From Verrucomicrobiaceae bacterium (GTDB taxonomy: Bacteria; Verrucomicrobiota; Verrucomicrobiia; Verrucomicrobiales; Verrucomicrobiaceae), in NCBI GenBank assembly GCA_021151605.1, contig JAGKWZ010000125.1, positions 1-15,067 on the forward strand: DNA of 15,067 nt, written 5' to 3'. Positions within the stretch are counted from its first letter, which is position 1. Each line of letters begins with the position of its first letter. Shown here one piece after another: positions 6,415-15,067 of this stretch. A program made the translations under genes and the position numbers. Below the pieces are notes generated by a model, which saw nothing but the letters and a program-made list of their open reading frames with translations, did not search any database and was not told the DNA's origin.

Positions 6415-9400
6415 TCAGTTCCCCGAGTGGCTGTAGGTGCGCAGGAAGAGTTGCACGTCCTTCACACTCCGGACGAAGCGGTTCAGGCCTTCCTGTTCGT
6501 TATTCAGCAGGCTGTAGGCGGGGATGACGATCTTCCATTGGCTGTTCCAGACGCTGCGGCCGATGAGGCGTGTGTTGGTGAACTCGGCGGGGGCACTGCC
6601 GTAGAAGAAAGCGGCGTCGGCGACGGGGCGGAAGGCCTGGTGCTTGCGGACGATCCAGGGCTGCTCGCTGAGGGTGCCGGTGGAAGTGAAGAAGTTCGTG
6701 GTGTTGAAGTTGCTGGCTCCGAGGTTGTAGGGCAGCGGCAGGGCCTGGTCATGTACGGTCCAGGAACGGACGGTGTTGGTATCGCCGAACGGTGGGGCGA
6801 GCATGAAGTCGTCTCCGCAGGGAATGAGATAGACATACGGCGTGGCACCAAGGGCATCGGGGTGGCTGCTGGAGGGGCCGCCTGCGCCGGGGCTGCCGCT
6901 GGCGTAGGGGTCCATGCCGATGTAGCCGGGCAGGACGATGCCGATGCTGCTGATCTTCGTGCTGTAGCTGCTGGGGCTGTAGTTGTGATCTCCGGCGGCG
7001 TAAGGCAGGCCGAAGAAGTTCTTCGCGTGCTGGATGGTGGTGCTGAAGGGGATGATCAGTCCGGGGACGTTGCTACCATCGGGCTTGCGGAGGTTGTTGC
7101 AGTGGCGGGCCACGTCGGAATCACTGAGCAGATTGGTGCGGATGGCCTGCTCCAGACTCTGCTGCCAGGCGTCGTCATCGGCGGTGGAGGCGGCATCGTT
7201 GGTGATGCGGTAAAGCTCGTGACGGATGCTGAAGAGTGTGCCGTAGGGGTCGGGATTGTTGATGCCGAGACGGCCTTCAGCCACGGAGAAGTCGGCATTC
7301 ATCTGGGCGAGCCTGCCTGCCAGGCCGGCATCGCCGAGGGTGCTGGTGGTGGCCTGGGGAGTATCTCCAGAGAGATCACCCAAGGAACGTGCGGACACGA
7401 TGCTGGCGATGACAGCTTGGCCTGCGGGGGTGCCGAGCAGACCGGTCTCGTAGTCGTAGCTCTTCGCGGCCAGATAAGTATAACGGGAAGCCAGGTCAAA
7501 GAGGGTTCGATACTGCTCCAGCGCTTCATTGCGGAAGGTACGGAAGGTGAGGTCCTTCGTGCGGTAGCCGCTGATGACGGCGGCGGCGCGCTGGCGGTAG
7601 CTTTCACGCTCTGAGAGGATGGACTGCCCGGTGGCGATGAGGTTGGAGGTCTTTTGGCTGGCGGTTTGCAGGCTGGTGGCAAGGCGATGGAACTGGTAAT
7701 GCTGGCTCACCAGATCTGCGTAGAGCTGCTCCAGTTCATAAAGAGCCTGCGCTTCCTCCTGGGTGAAACCGACGCTCATGAGGTAGCCATCCAGCTCCAT
7801 GCCCAGGCCGGTGACGGTGGCATTGAGCAGGCCCGCCGCAGCTCGTGAGGCGAGACCACTGCCGATCAGCACCTTGCTGATCGTTTTTCCTGCTGCCAGA
7901 ATAGCGGCACGGGCGGCTGAGGTGAGATCACCACCTGCGGCGACACCGGCGATCAGAGAATCCGGCACCGCTTCTTTGACGATGTCAGTGGCGTCACGCG
8001 CGGCCTCGGCAGCCCATTGCAGTCCATCGCCGAGTGAGTCGAGCACGGATGCTGCGGCTTCAGTGGTTGCGATGTTCACCGTGGCATTTCCCTGGCGGCG
8101 CAGGGCTTCGAGATGACTGGCGACGAGGTCTTTGGCCAGGGTGGCCTCACGCTCAAAGCGGCGCTGGAGGATCTGGAGCTGCTGATTGGCCTCCAGCAGA
8201 TCGGTGCGGGCGGTTTCGATCTCCATGAGGGCATCCTGAAGCCCGCCCGTCTGGGTACGGCGGCCTAACGAGCCGTCAGGGGCGATGGTCTGGGCATACT
8301 GCGCCCATTGATTCGGGGCGATGGTGTAGGTCTTTGTCTGCACCTGCGGGATGGGGGCGCTGCTGCTGTATCGCGCCTTGATCTGATCTGCGGTGAGTGC
8401 TCCGAACTCAGGCGTGACGAGCGGAACCTGGATGCTGACGGTGGTGGCGGGGCCGGAGAGGTTCACGAGATCGCTGGGGCGGTCGATGATGAACCAGCTC
8501 TGCAAATCCGGGCCGGTGTAGCCCTGCGGGAAGGCCTTCCCTGGGCCGATGTCTCCTGCGTAGGGGCGCCCGTAGATCTCGATGAGCTGGCTTTCAAAAG
8601 CACCTTCCTGATCGACGACAGAGGTATTGGCATCAGCGACTTGGTTTTCCTGATTGCGCAGGAGGCGGGTCATCTTGGCGGCCTGGTCAAAGCTGCCTTT
8701 GGCATTCAAAACGGAGCGCAGGGCACGGGCGTAGATCTGTTCGTAATGGGACTGGCCGGCCTGCATCTCAGCGGGGGAGATGTCAAAGGCGATGGCTCCG
8801 GGGCTGAGACCGAGGGGGTTGAGATGGGCGTTGGCGTTGTCGATGCTGGTTTGGAAGGCATCGGCAGCGCTGACGAGTTCATTCAGCTCGGGGACGGTGG
8901 TGCGGTCGATCTTTTGCACGCCGGTGTTTGCGGTGTCTTCATCCAGGAGCAGGGCATTCCCCGTGACCCAGTGGAAGAAGCTGCCTTGGGCACTGCGGCT
9001 GACGGTTTCATCCATGCCCCAGGCGCGGGTTTCATCACTGTCACGGAGGTGCTGCCAGCCGAGTGCGGGATCGTCTTTGTATGCCTTACGGTGGACGAGG
9101 CCGATGACCTGCTGGGAGGTGCGGGCGAGGTTGGCGGCAGCGGCGGCGAGCTTGCGCTCGTCTTTGTAATCAATGAGCACGGTCTGACCGAGCACGGTGA
9201 CGGTCTCGGCCTTTGGCACCCAGGTGAACTCGGGGTGGGTGAGCAGCTTATAATAGCCGGTCAAGGCGGTGAGGTAGTGCCCATAGGCATCGCCATGGCC
9301 CTGGGGGAACATGCGCTGGGCATCAGCCGCATTGAGGATGCCGTTGGCGGTGGGGCTGCCGGTCTTTTCCTTGATGTTGTAGTTCACGGCGTAGAGCACT

Positions 9401-12400
9401 TCTCCGCTGTTGATTCCACGGGTGTAGTTCCAGAAGAGGCGGTTGTAGGCCGGGGCGACTCCGGTGCCTGGGCTGGCACTGTTATCACGACCGCGGAGGA
9501 GGCCCAGCTCTTCATCCAGAGAGCTGGCGACCTGCCCTTCGAAGCTGAAGCGGCTGGTGTTCACCTCGGTGACGGTGGTCTGGTCGTCGATGGAGATGGT
9601 GGGGTTCGCGGCATCGGCATAGGCTTCGTTGCCGAGGATGGTGTAGAGATCGCTGAGATACCCGGCGGCGAGCAGGAGGGCATCGTTGGACGGGGCAAAG
9701 TCGATGCCGGAGCCGATGGTGAAGCTCTTGCCTCGGTTCAGGATGGTCTCGTAGATCTCGATGAGACCGGCGTCGTTGATGTTTTCCAGGTTGAGGGCGA
9801 TGTCGCCCTCCCATCGGGTGCCTGCCTGGGTGAGCATGGAGACGTCCGTGTTCAAGGCGTTGTTGTAGAGGTCATCTGTCCGTTGGTTGAAGGGGGTAAT
9901 CTTGGCGAGCACGCGCTTGATCCAGCCTTCCACGAGCTTCGGCGTCATCCAGTCGGACCAGCCTGCATCGGCAGCCTGGCCGGAGACGATCTTGCGGTAG
10001 CTCATGGTGAAGTAGGTGTCTGCCATGATGACGGCCGGCGTGCTGATGGCGGCAGATGGGGAGCCGCCGACGAGGATGCTGCCGGGCCAGGTGCCGTTGG
10101 GCTTCAGCCAGGTGCTGGTGCTGGCGGTAGTGTTGATGGTGTCGTCCGTGGAGTTCGCGGCACCAGCGGGCACGGTGGGTGGTGCACCGTTGTCCGGGTA
10201 GGCGTAGCGCCACTGGAACTCGAAGTTCTCCGGTCTGGCACCGTAGTCGCCGCTGTGGCGGAGCACGACCTGCTCATCCAGCGGATTGCTGCTGGGCAGC
10301 ACCTTGAGGTCGCCCTTGTAGAGCGTGGGGCTGACTTTGATGATCTGCATGACCACGGGGTCGCCTTCATCGGTGAAGACTTCGCCATTGCCGAAAACGA
10401 GGGTCACATAGCCGGTGCCAGCGCCGGTGGAGCTGAGGGCGTAGCTGTCCACGGCGGTGTCGGGATCAGTGACCTCACTGATGTCACGCAGGGCCACGGT
10501 GCGGTTCAGGCTCGGAGCCACGGCCTTGAGGTTCGGCGGTGGGGAGACGGTGATGGTGGGCGGGCTGGCGGCATTGTAGCCTGAGCCAGGATTCGTTACG
10601 GTGACGCTGGTGACGACGCCGCCGGAAACGGTGGCCGTAGCAGTAGCCGTCACACCGCCGCCAGCAGGCGGGGAAATGGTGATGGTGGGCGGCACGGAGC
10701 TGTAACCGGAACCCGGAGAGGTAAGCGTGAGGCTGAGGATCTGCCCGACGAGGTTGGGCGGGGAGATGGTGACGCTGGGCGGGCTGGTCTGATAGTAGCG
10801 CCCATTGTCGGTGAGGCTAAAGCCGGTGACAGAGCCGCCACTCACGCTGGCCGTGGCGGTGGCGCGATCCAAAAGGAGTTCGGTCAGGAAGCTGCTGAGG
10901 CTGGGAGAAAAGACTTCCAGAGCATTGTAGGGAGTCGAAATCGTGACGGTGGGCGGGGTGAGATAGCCTTTGCCGCCATCCAGGAGCTGGATGGAGTCCA
11001 CGAGATTCCCCTCCAGCACATTGAAAGTGCTCAACAGAGCCTGGGCACTGGCGGTGCTGGCCACGACGGGGGTGATTTGAGCCACCTGATACTCCCGCCA
11101 TGTCTGCAAGGTTGTGGCGAGTCCGCCGATCTGCACGTTGCTGCCATTCAGCTCGGAGATGGCCTTGCTCCAGAGTGGGCTGTTCACCGAGTCCGCAGGC
11201 GGGCAGATGGCCTGGAGGGCGATGACATCGGCATTGCTGAGGGCATTGAGGTTGAAGTAGTCCTCGCCGCTGATTTCATCGATGAACTCGCCGATGAGCA
11301 CGAGTCCGCCCTTCGTGCCGAGGGTGCTGTCAAAGTAGAACCTGTTTTGCAAGTGGGGCGGCAGGTTCTGGAAGTAGGTGCGCCCGGCGTAGTCCGTGGT
11401 CAGCACGGAGGGCGGGATGGACTGGAGGGTATTGGCAGCACCCAGCAGGTAGGTCTTTGCCCGTGTGGGGTCATGCAGGAGCACGGACTTCGGATTTCCC
11501 GCCACGCTGGCGATGGACTGCTGGTATAGCACTTGGGCGCTGGTTTGGCCGCGCACCTGGGGCAGGCCTGCTTTTGGCAAAGCGAGCGTCTCCGCCGTGC
11601 TCAGCACGCCGAGCTGGGTGGCCTGGGCACCAAAGGCGGCCACGTCATCCGGCCATTTCGGGATGTAGGTCACGTCTGCAGCAGTGCCGCCGACCTTGTC
11701 CACCGTGGTGGAGGCGATGAAGGGCATGATGGTGCCCACGGCAGGTTGGGGGACGGCCTTTGGCACATAGAAGCCGGGCAGGCTGTAGTAATAGAACCGC
11801 ATGATGAAGGTGGGCGTGCCTGCGCCGTGCGGCCCGCGGTAGAGCCAGTGCTGGCCTTTGCGGTCCTCGAAGGTGAATTTGGCATAGTCTACCGGGGCGT
11901 TGGCGACAGGGTTGTCCGCCACGCCTGCGGCTTCTTCATTGCGCACACTCCCATCCGGCCTCAGCGGCAGTGGCAGGGCGGTGAGCGGCATGGGCGGCTG
12001 CACAGGGGTGCCTGCGGCCTTCACAAAGCTGAGCGGGTAGGTGACATTGGACCTCACCACACGCGCCACACGCATGGCAGGGCGGTTGCCAGTGTCCTTG
12101 AAAGCGATGAGGACATAGGGCTGGGAGGTGTAATCGGGTCCGGCGGTGGTGTTGTTCAGGTCATCCCGCAGGGCGTAGGCATTGCCGGTGAGCATGAGGG
12201 CGTGCTCTTCGTTCGGATTGTAGCCCACGAGGCTTTCGTTGTTCTGCACATAGATGCTGCCTGCGGCCTGCTCCGGCGTGAGGCCGGGGTTTTCAATGCC
12301 ATTGCCAGAGGCAATCACGAGATCCTGCGGGCTGGCGGGGTAGCTGACGGTGTAGCGGGCTGCCACGGCGGGAATATAGAAAGGCTGAAATTTATCGGAT

Positions 12401-14772
12401 GGCGCGGGCACCTGCTTCATCCACCAGACGACGAGAGTATTTTGCCCTGGGATAGCATTCACCGGAATGATGCCCCCGGCGGTGGAGGCGGGTACACCGG
12501 CAGTGAAGGGATTAATGTAAGCCGCAGGGCTGTAACAGCGCCCCTCCGCCACATAGCCGCCGACTTCCAATCCAGCGGCGGGCGGCTCCAAGCGTGTGCC
12601 TACGATGGCAGTGGTGGCGGCGGTGCCTGGCCCAGTCGGGCTGGTGGGTGAGTAGTCGGCGATGCCATCCGCATTCTGGTCATTGAGGGTATAGACCGCC
12701 GGTGTGCCTGTGAGCGGGCCTGCACCATCAGGATCAGGGATTTCAGGGCTGCCGAGCTTCGTGTAAGCCTGGATGTAGAGGCGCACATACCAGGGACCAT
12801 CCACAGAGCCGAACTTCAGCATGGAGCGGTTGGTTTTGTCACTGGACTCGGTGAAGTCCACCAGCAGGCGCTGGGTGGTGCCGTCCATCTCCGTCTCCGT
12901 TTCAGCGGGATCATCCTGGTAGATGACCTGGGGTAGATTGTTGGCGGCAAACTGAAGCGCCGTGGCGGGGCCATTGCCGACCTGGGTGACGTTGACGGGT
13001 TGGAATTGGGAGATGCTGTCTGGCCAGACAAAGAGGTAGTTCCGCTTCAGCTTCGGCCACAGGAGGCTGAGGCCGGGTGCAGAGGGCGCGGGCAGGAAGT
13101 GGATGGCAGCGTCTTTTGGCTCATTCCAGTAGAGCGTCACGCGGTCGGGGTCCAGGTTCTCGCGCTCGGCGAAGTAGCGGCTGACGCCATCGGGTCTGAG
13201 GTGGGTGCCATGCGGCGGCTTCGTGGGGGTGATGTTGGTGCTCACGAGGTCGGGGACGAGCTGGTCATCCTCATTTTCCGGCGCTTCATTGCGGGGCCGC
13301 AGCTCGGTGCCGAGCAGGGCGGTGAGCGTCTGCACCTCGGCTACCCTTTTCACCTCCAAGATGTCTGCGCCGAGGAACTGATGCACACCGCTGGTGCCCT
13401 GGTTTTCAGAGCCGAGATACTCCACAAAAAGCCGACCCTCCGCATTGTAGGCATGCAGGGAGGCGGGCCCAAGTTCGCTCTCATACCAAATGGTTCGGGT
13501 TTCCGGTGGCAGGCCGCTGGCGCCGGGGTTCGTGCCCACGGGCGCATATTCGCTGACGACGTTGCTGGGGAAAAAGGTGTTGTACACTGGGTTCACACGC
13601 ACGATGCGGCCCTCGGGCACATAGACGGGCTTGGCATCGAAGCTCTTTTCCGTCCAAAACATGGTCCGCACAGGCCGTGTGGTGCCGCTGGAGACGGCGA
13701 AGGTCTCCCGGCGGAATTTGTAGGTCGGCATGGCTCCTTCCACGCCGGAGTTCGTCGTGTCAGGCACGGCGGAGACCCAGGTGACGGTCACACGGCCCGG
13801 CTGCGTGGCAAAGACACGGTTCGCGTGAGGGCTGAAGTAGTAGGGTTGGTAGGGGGTGATGTTCACCACTGTGCTGCTGCTGATAGTCTGGTTGGCGTTC
13901 GTTTGCAGCGTCACAGTGCTGCCATTCACCGTGGTCACGGTGGAGCCGAGAAGAACCGCCCCGCTGATGAGTGTGGATGGCGCGGCACCGGAGATGGCGA
14001 CCTGCTTGCTGTTCGTGGAGCTGCTGGTGACGGTGACGGTCTCAAACGGAGGCGAACCTGCAGGGCCGAGGAAGGGCAGGGCGCTGAGAGTGCCGACATT
14101 GCTGGCCCCCTGAGGTGAGAAAGTCTCCGTCGGCTGCACCGGCTGTGCCCGCCAGTAGCTCTGCGCCACCGTGACACCATCCCAGCGCACGCTGGGGCGC
14201 AGGATCTCATCTCCCAGCAGGTAAAGCGGTGCCCCGGAGGCAAAGCTGTAACCAAAGCTGGCGCGTGTGAGCACGATGGTGGTCACCGGACTGGCCGGGA
14301 TGGTCATGTCCCGTGCGCGTGGGTAACGCCCTGCCGTGATGCCCAATGTATGGGAGATAGCTCCCGCTGTGGCGGAAAGCCCCGCCGCTCCGGCAAACTG
14401 CGGTGTCGTCACTGCCGGGCCGCCGCTGGGGCTCGGCGGCGGTGGGGCGATGGAGACGGCGGGGGGATTCGCCGCGCTGTAGAGCGTGCCGCCGGTGTTG
14501 ACGGTGATGCTCGTGACGACACCGCCGCTGACATTGGCCGTGGCCGTGGCTGTGACACCGCCTGCCGAGGCGATCGTCACCACCGGTGCCGAGCTGTAAC
14601 CCGAGCCGCCGCCACGAACCGTGATGGCCGAGACCGCGCCGCCCGTGACCGTGGCGGAGGCTCCCGCGCGGCGGGAGTCCAGGAGGTTCATGGAGGCGCT
14701 TTTGATCTCAAACTGCGCCTGCGCGGAGGCGGCCAGGAGCAGCAGGAAGAGGAGGGAAAGGAAGCGGTTCAT
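6415..14772 (-). CDS. Giant 2785-residue secreted protein; C-terminus possibly TcA-like (pore-forming helices plus beta end domain)
   Basis: The signal peptide is residues 1-19, with cleavage before QFEIK. Two GxGY beta modules follow (about 36-113), then a region shared with the partial paralogue (from about 150). A long, mainly beta, proline-rich part includes one calcium-type loop (DQNADGIADY, about 700). Residues about 1257-1412 hold four more GxGY modules (GKGYLTPP, GRYYQTSPP, GSGYSSVPP, GSGYNAASPP). Beyond about 1600 the protein is more helical, with WEGDIALNLENINDAGLIEIY near 1653. Residues 2178-2230 form a long amphipathic helix. Residues 2263-2334 are rich in Ala/Gly and hydrophobic residues. 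Residues 2336-2446 are helical again, ending LASRYTYLAAKSYDYETGLL. Residues about 2575-2785 are beta-rich (KISSIGIVLPGY; WKIVIPAYSLL; SVKDVQLFLRTYSHSGN). This tail layout resembles Tc-toxin TcA subunits; the match is from memory of motifs and order, not a search. An adhesin or structural role remains possible. Confidence 0.95.
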   Translation of the reverse strand: MNRFLSLLFLLLLAASAQAQFEIKSASMNLLDSRRAGASATVTGGAVSAITVRGGGSGYSSAPVVTIASAGGVTATATANVSGGVVTSITVNTGGTLYSAANPPAVSIAPPPPSPSGGPAVTTPQFAGAAGLSATAGAISHTLGITAGRYPRARDMTIPASPVTTIVLTRASFGYSFASGAPLYLLGDEILRPSVRWDGVTVAQSYWRAQPVQPTETFSPQGASNVGTLSALPFLGPAGSPPFETVTVTSSSTNSKQVAISGAAPSTLISGAVLLGSTVTTVNGSTVTLQTNANQTISSSTVVNITPYQPYYFSPHANRVFATQPGRVTVTWVSAVPDTTNSGVEGAMPTYKFRRETFAVSSGTTRPVRTMFWTEKSFDAKPVYVPEGRIVRVNPVYNTFFPSNVVSEYAPVGTNPGASGLPPETRTIWYESELGPASLHAYNAEGRLFVEYLGSENQGTSGVHQFLGADILEVKRVAEVQTLTALLGTELRPRNEAPENEDDQLVPDLVSTNITPTKPPHGTHLRPDGVSRYFAERENLDPDRVTLYWNEPKDAAIHFLPAPSAPGLSLLWPKLKRNYLFVWPDSISQFQPVNVTQVGNGPATALQFAANNLPQVIYQDDPAETETEMDGTTQRLLVDFTESSDKTNRSMLKFGSVDGPWYVRLYIQAYTKLGSPEIPDPDGAGPLTGTPAVYTLNDQNADGIADYSPTSPTGPGTAATTAIVGTRLEPPAAGLEVGGYVAEGRCYSPAAYINPFTAGVPASTAGGIIPVNAIPGQNTLVVWWMKQVPAPSDKFQPFYIPAVAARYTVSYPASPQDLVIASGNGIENPGLTPEQAAGSIYVQNNESLVGYNPNEEHALMLTGNAYALRDDLNNTTAGPDYTSQPYVLIAFKDTGNRPAMRVARVVRSNVTYPLSFVKAAGTPVQPPMPLTALPLPLRPDGSVRNEEAAGVADNPVANAPVDYAKFTFEDRKGQHWLYRGPHGAGTPTFIMRFYYYSLPGFYVPKAVPQPAVGTIMPFIASTTVDKVGGTAADVTYIPKWPDDVAAFGAQATQLGVLSTAETLALPKAGLPQVRGQTSAQVLYQQSIASVAGNPKSVLLHDPTRAKTYLLGAANTLQSIPPSVLTTDYAGRTYFQNLPPHLQNRFYFDSTLGTKGGLVLIGEFIDEISGEDYFNLNALSNADVIALQAICPPADSVNSPLWSKAISELNGSNVQIGGLATTLQTWREYQVAQITPVVASTASAQALLSTFNVLEGNLVDSIQLLDGGKGYLTPPTVTISTPYNALEVFSPSLSSFLTELLLDRATATASVSGGSVTGFSLTDNGRYYQTSPPSVTISPPNLVGQILSLTLTSPGSGYSSVPPTITISPPAGGGVTATATATVSGGVVTSVTVTNPGSGYNAASPPTITVSPPPNLKAVAPSLNRTVALRDISEVTDPDTAVDSYALSSTGAGTGYVTLVFGNGEVFTDEGDPVVMQIIKVSPTLYKGDLKVLPSSNPLDEQVVLRHSGDYGARPENFEFQWRYAYPDNGAPPTVPAGAANSTDDTINTTASTSTWLKPNGTWPGSILVGGSPSAAISTPAVIMADTYFTMSYRKIVSGQAADAGWSDWMTPKLVEGWIKRVLAKITPFNQRTDDLYNNALNTDVSMLTQAGTRWEGDIALNLENINDAGLIEIYETILNRGKSFTIGSGIDFAPSNDALLLAAGYLSDLYTILGNEAYADAANPTISIDDQTTVTEVNTSRFSFEGQVASSLDEELGLLRGRDNSASPGTGVAPAYNRLFWNYTRGINSGEVLYAVNYNIKEKTGSPTANGILNAADAQRMFPQGHGDAYGHYLTALTGYYKLLTHPEFTWVPKAETVTVLGQTVLIDYKDERKLAAAAANLARTSQQVIGLVHRKAYKDDPALGWQHLRDSDETRAWGMDETVSRSAQGSFFHWVTGNALLLDEDTANTGVQKIDRTTVPELNELVSAADAFQTSIDNANAHLNPLGLSPGAIAFDISPAEMQAGQSHYEQIYARALRSVLNAKGSFDQAAKMTRLLRNQENQVADANTSVVDQEGAFESQLIEIYGRPYAGDIGPGKAFPQGYTGPDLQSWFIIDRPSDLVNLSGPATTVSIQVPLVTPEFGALTADQIKARYSSSAPIPQVQTKTYTIAPNQWAQYAQTIAPDGSLGRRTQTGGLQDALMEIETARTDLLEANQQLQILQRRFEREATLAKDLVASHLEALRRQGNATVNIATTEAAASVLDSLGDGLQWAAEAARDATDIVKEAVPDSLIAGVAAGGDLTSAARAAILAAGKTISKVLIGSGLASRAAAGLLNATVTGLGMELDGYLMSVGFTQEEAQALYELEQLYADLVSQHYQFHRLATSLQTASQKTSNLIATGQSILSERESYRQRAAAVISGYRTKDLTFRTFRNEALEQYRTLFDLASRYTYLAAKSYDYETGLLGTPAGQAVIASIVSARSLGDLSGDTPQATTSTLGDAGLAGRLAQMNADFSVAEGRLGINNPDPYGTLFSIRHELYRITNDAASTADDDAWQQSLEQAIRTNLLSDSDVARHCNNLRKPDGSNVPGLIIPFSTTIQHAKNFFGLPYAAGDHNYSPSSYSTKISSIGIVLPGYIGMDPYASGSPGAGGPSSSHPDALGATPYVYLIPCGDDFMLAPPFGDTNTVRSWTVHDQALPLPYNLGASNFNTTNFFTSTGTLSEQPWIVRKHQAFRPVADAAFFYGSAPAEFTNTRLIGRSVWNSQWKIVIPAYSLLNNEQEGLNRFVRSVKDVQLFLRTYSHSGN
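10535..11002 (-). repeat. Coding repeat: four GxGY modules in the middle of the giant gene
   Basis: The modules read GKGYLTPPTVTIS, GRYYQTSPPSVTIS, GSGYSSVPPTITIS and GSGYNAASPPTITVS. Spacing is irregular: about 57, 30 and 42 residues. The first module has an insert of about 17 residues (around EVFSPSLSSFLTELLL) and the second has lost its TATATV segment. The motif is that of the 747-residue protein, but more diverged. Confidence 0.8.
14434..14667 (-). repeat. Coding repeat: two GxGY modules just after the giant's signal peptide
   Basis: GSGYSSAPVVTI and GTLYSAANPPAVSI occur 39 residues apart, each with a preceding TVTGG.V or NVSGGVVTSITV strand. The partial paralogue at 764-1 lacks any such module at the same position, so the block was gained or lost after the two giants separated. 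Confidence 0.8.
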
Positions 14773-14782
14773 GGGAGGGATA

Positions 14783-14920
14783 GAATGACGAAATCAGAAT
14801 GACGAATGGCGAAGACGTTCAGGCCGTGGGCCGGGTGTGTTTGGCGCGAAGAGGCCCGCAATGAGCTCGATCCCCTTCGCCAAACTACCCGGCTGGTTTG
14901 GGAAGGTTGTGGACGGGAAG
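14783..14920. repeat. Duplicated upstream region, copy 2, with one arm of the dispersed element
   Basis: This aligns without gaps to 775-912 (about 82% by eye). Bases 14820-14892 correspond to the left arm of the palindrome at 812-884. No matching inverted arm follows here, so the element is single-armed at this site. Its place directly before the giant gene is the same as that of copy 1. I could not support a specific promoter; minus-strand bases before the ATG show no Shine-Dalgarno sequence. Confidence 0.8.
14785..14812. repeat. Heptameric tandem repeat (unit ATGACGA), upstream of the giant gene
   Basis: The units ATGACGA, AATCAGA, ATGACGA and ATGGCGA are in exact phase, 13 bases upstream of the start codon at 14772. 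They correspond unit by unit to the array at 777-804, including the degenerate second unit, so both arrays descend from one ancestor and were not built independently. Confidence 0.75.
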
Positions 14921-14936
14921 TGGCCGGAGGTCTGGT

Positions 14937-15056
14937 CCCTCTCCCCGCGAGTGAGGATGGAAGACTGTGAAGGGGTCGTGCGGGGAGAGGTTAGGCGAGG
15001 GGTGGGCTTTCTGGCGAATCGGGGAGACGTGCTCCCCTCACCCCAACCTTCTCCCC
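14937..15056. repeat. Cluster of CTCCCC/GGGGAG inverted repeats at the right edge
   Basis: CCTCTCCCCGC at 14938-14948 is the exact reverse complement of 14980-14990. GGGGAGAGGTTAGGCGAGG at 14982-15000 pairs imperfectly with 15034-15056 (CCCCTCACCCCAACC...). A small hairpin GGGGAG/CTCCCC sits at 15021-15037. This resembles the 'CTCACCCCAACC..CTCCCC' type of dispersed intergenic palindrome found in many GC-rich genomes. It contains no credible gene. It could terminate transcription from either side, but no U-tract follows within the window. Confidence 0.55.
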
Positions 15057-15067
15057 GGAATAAACTC

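Noticed and set aside
8308..10584. A 758-codon open frame on the plus strand
   Set aside because: It lies wholly opposite the giant gene. Its translation is low-complexity (Gly/Val/Ala/Asp-rich), has no signal or domain, and follows from the codon bias of the minus-strand gene.

Overview
The window is GC-rich and holds one set of co-directional genes on the minus strand. Read in the direction of transcription, from right to left, the order is: a 2785-residue secreted giant protein (14772-6415), a 281-residue secreted calcium-loop protein (6330-5485), a 747-residue secreted protein with four 40-residue repeats (5428-3185), and a secreted tail-fibre-like protein with a C-terminal S74 intramolecular chaperone (3122-1056). 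The last of these is split by an in-frame TAG at 1907-1905. A second giant gene then begins (764 to beyond base 1) whose N-terminus is paralogous to the first giant. No rRNA, tRNA, CRISPR array, transposase or metabolic gene was seen.

The style suggests a Verrucomicrobiota or related PVC-group bacterium: very large Sec-exported proteins of low informational complexity, 'NYQGRV...GNVGIGTT...S74' proteins, DxDGDGxxD loop proteins ending in an 'FYRL' motif, heptameric short tandem repeats between genes, and weak or absent Shine-Dalgarno sequences. This is inference from style; no taxonomic marker is present.

Every complete or partial product starts with a clear Sec signal peptide, and four of the five probable mature N-termini start with Gln after an Ala. 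The set therefore looks like a cell-surface or extracellular locus. The two giants plus their matching upstream DNA (775-912 and 14783-14920, about 82% identical by eye) suggest that a cassette was duplicated. The C-terminal 600 residues of the complete giant are laid out as long helix, Ala/Gly-rich hydrophobic segment, long helix, then a beta-rich end domain. That order and several local motifs recall the channel and TcB-binding end of Tc-toxin TcA subunits. This is the most interesting hypothesis here, but it is not proven and no TcB/TcC partner lies in the window.

The spaces between genes are short (about 55-300 bases) and are filled mainly by repeats: an approximately 190-bp imperfect palindrome (812-1001), a single arm of the same element at 14820-14920, in-phase 7-bp repeat arrays, and a set of CTCCCC/GGGGAG inverted repeats at the right edge.
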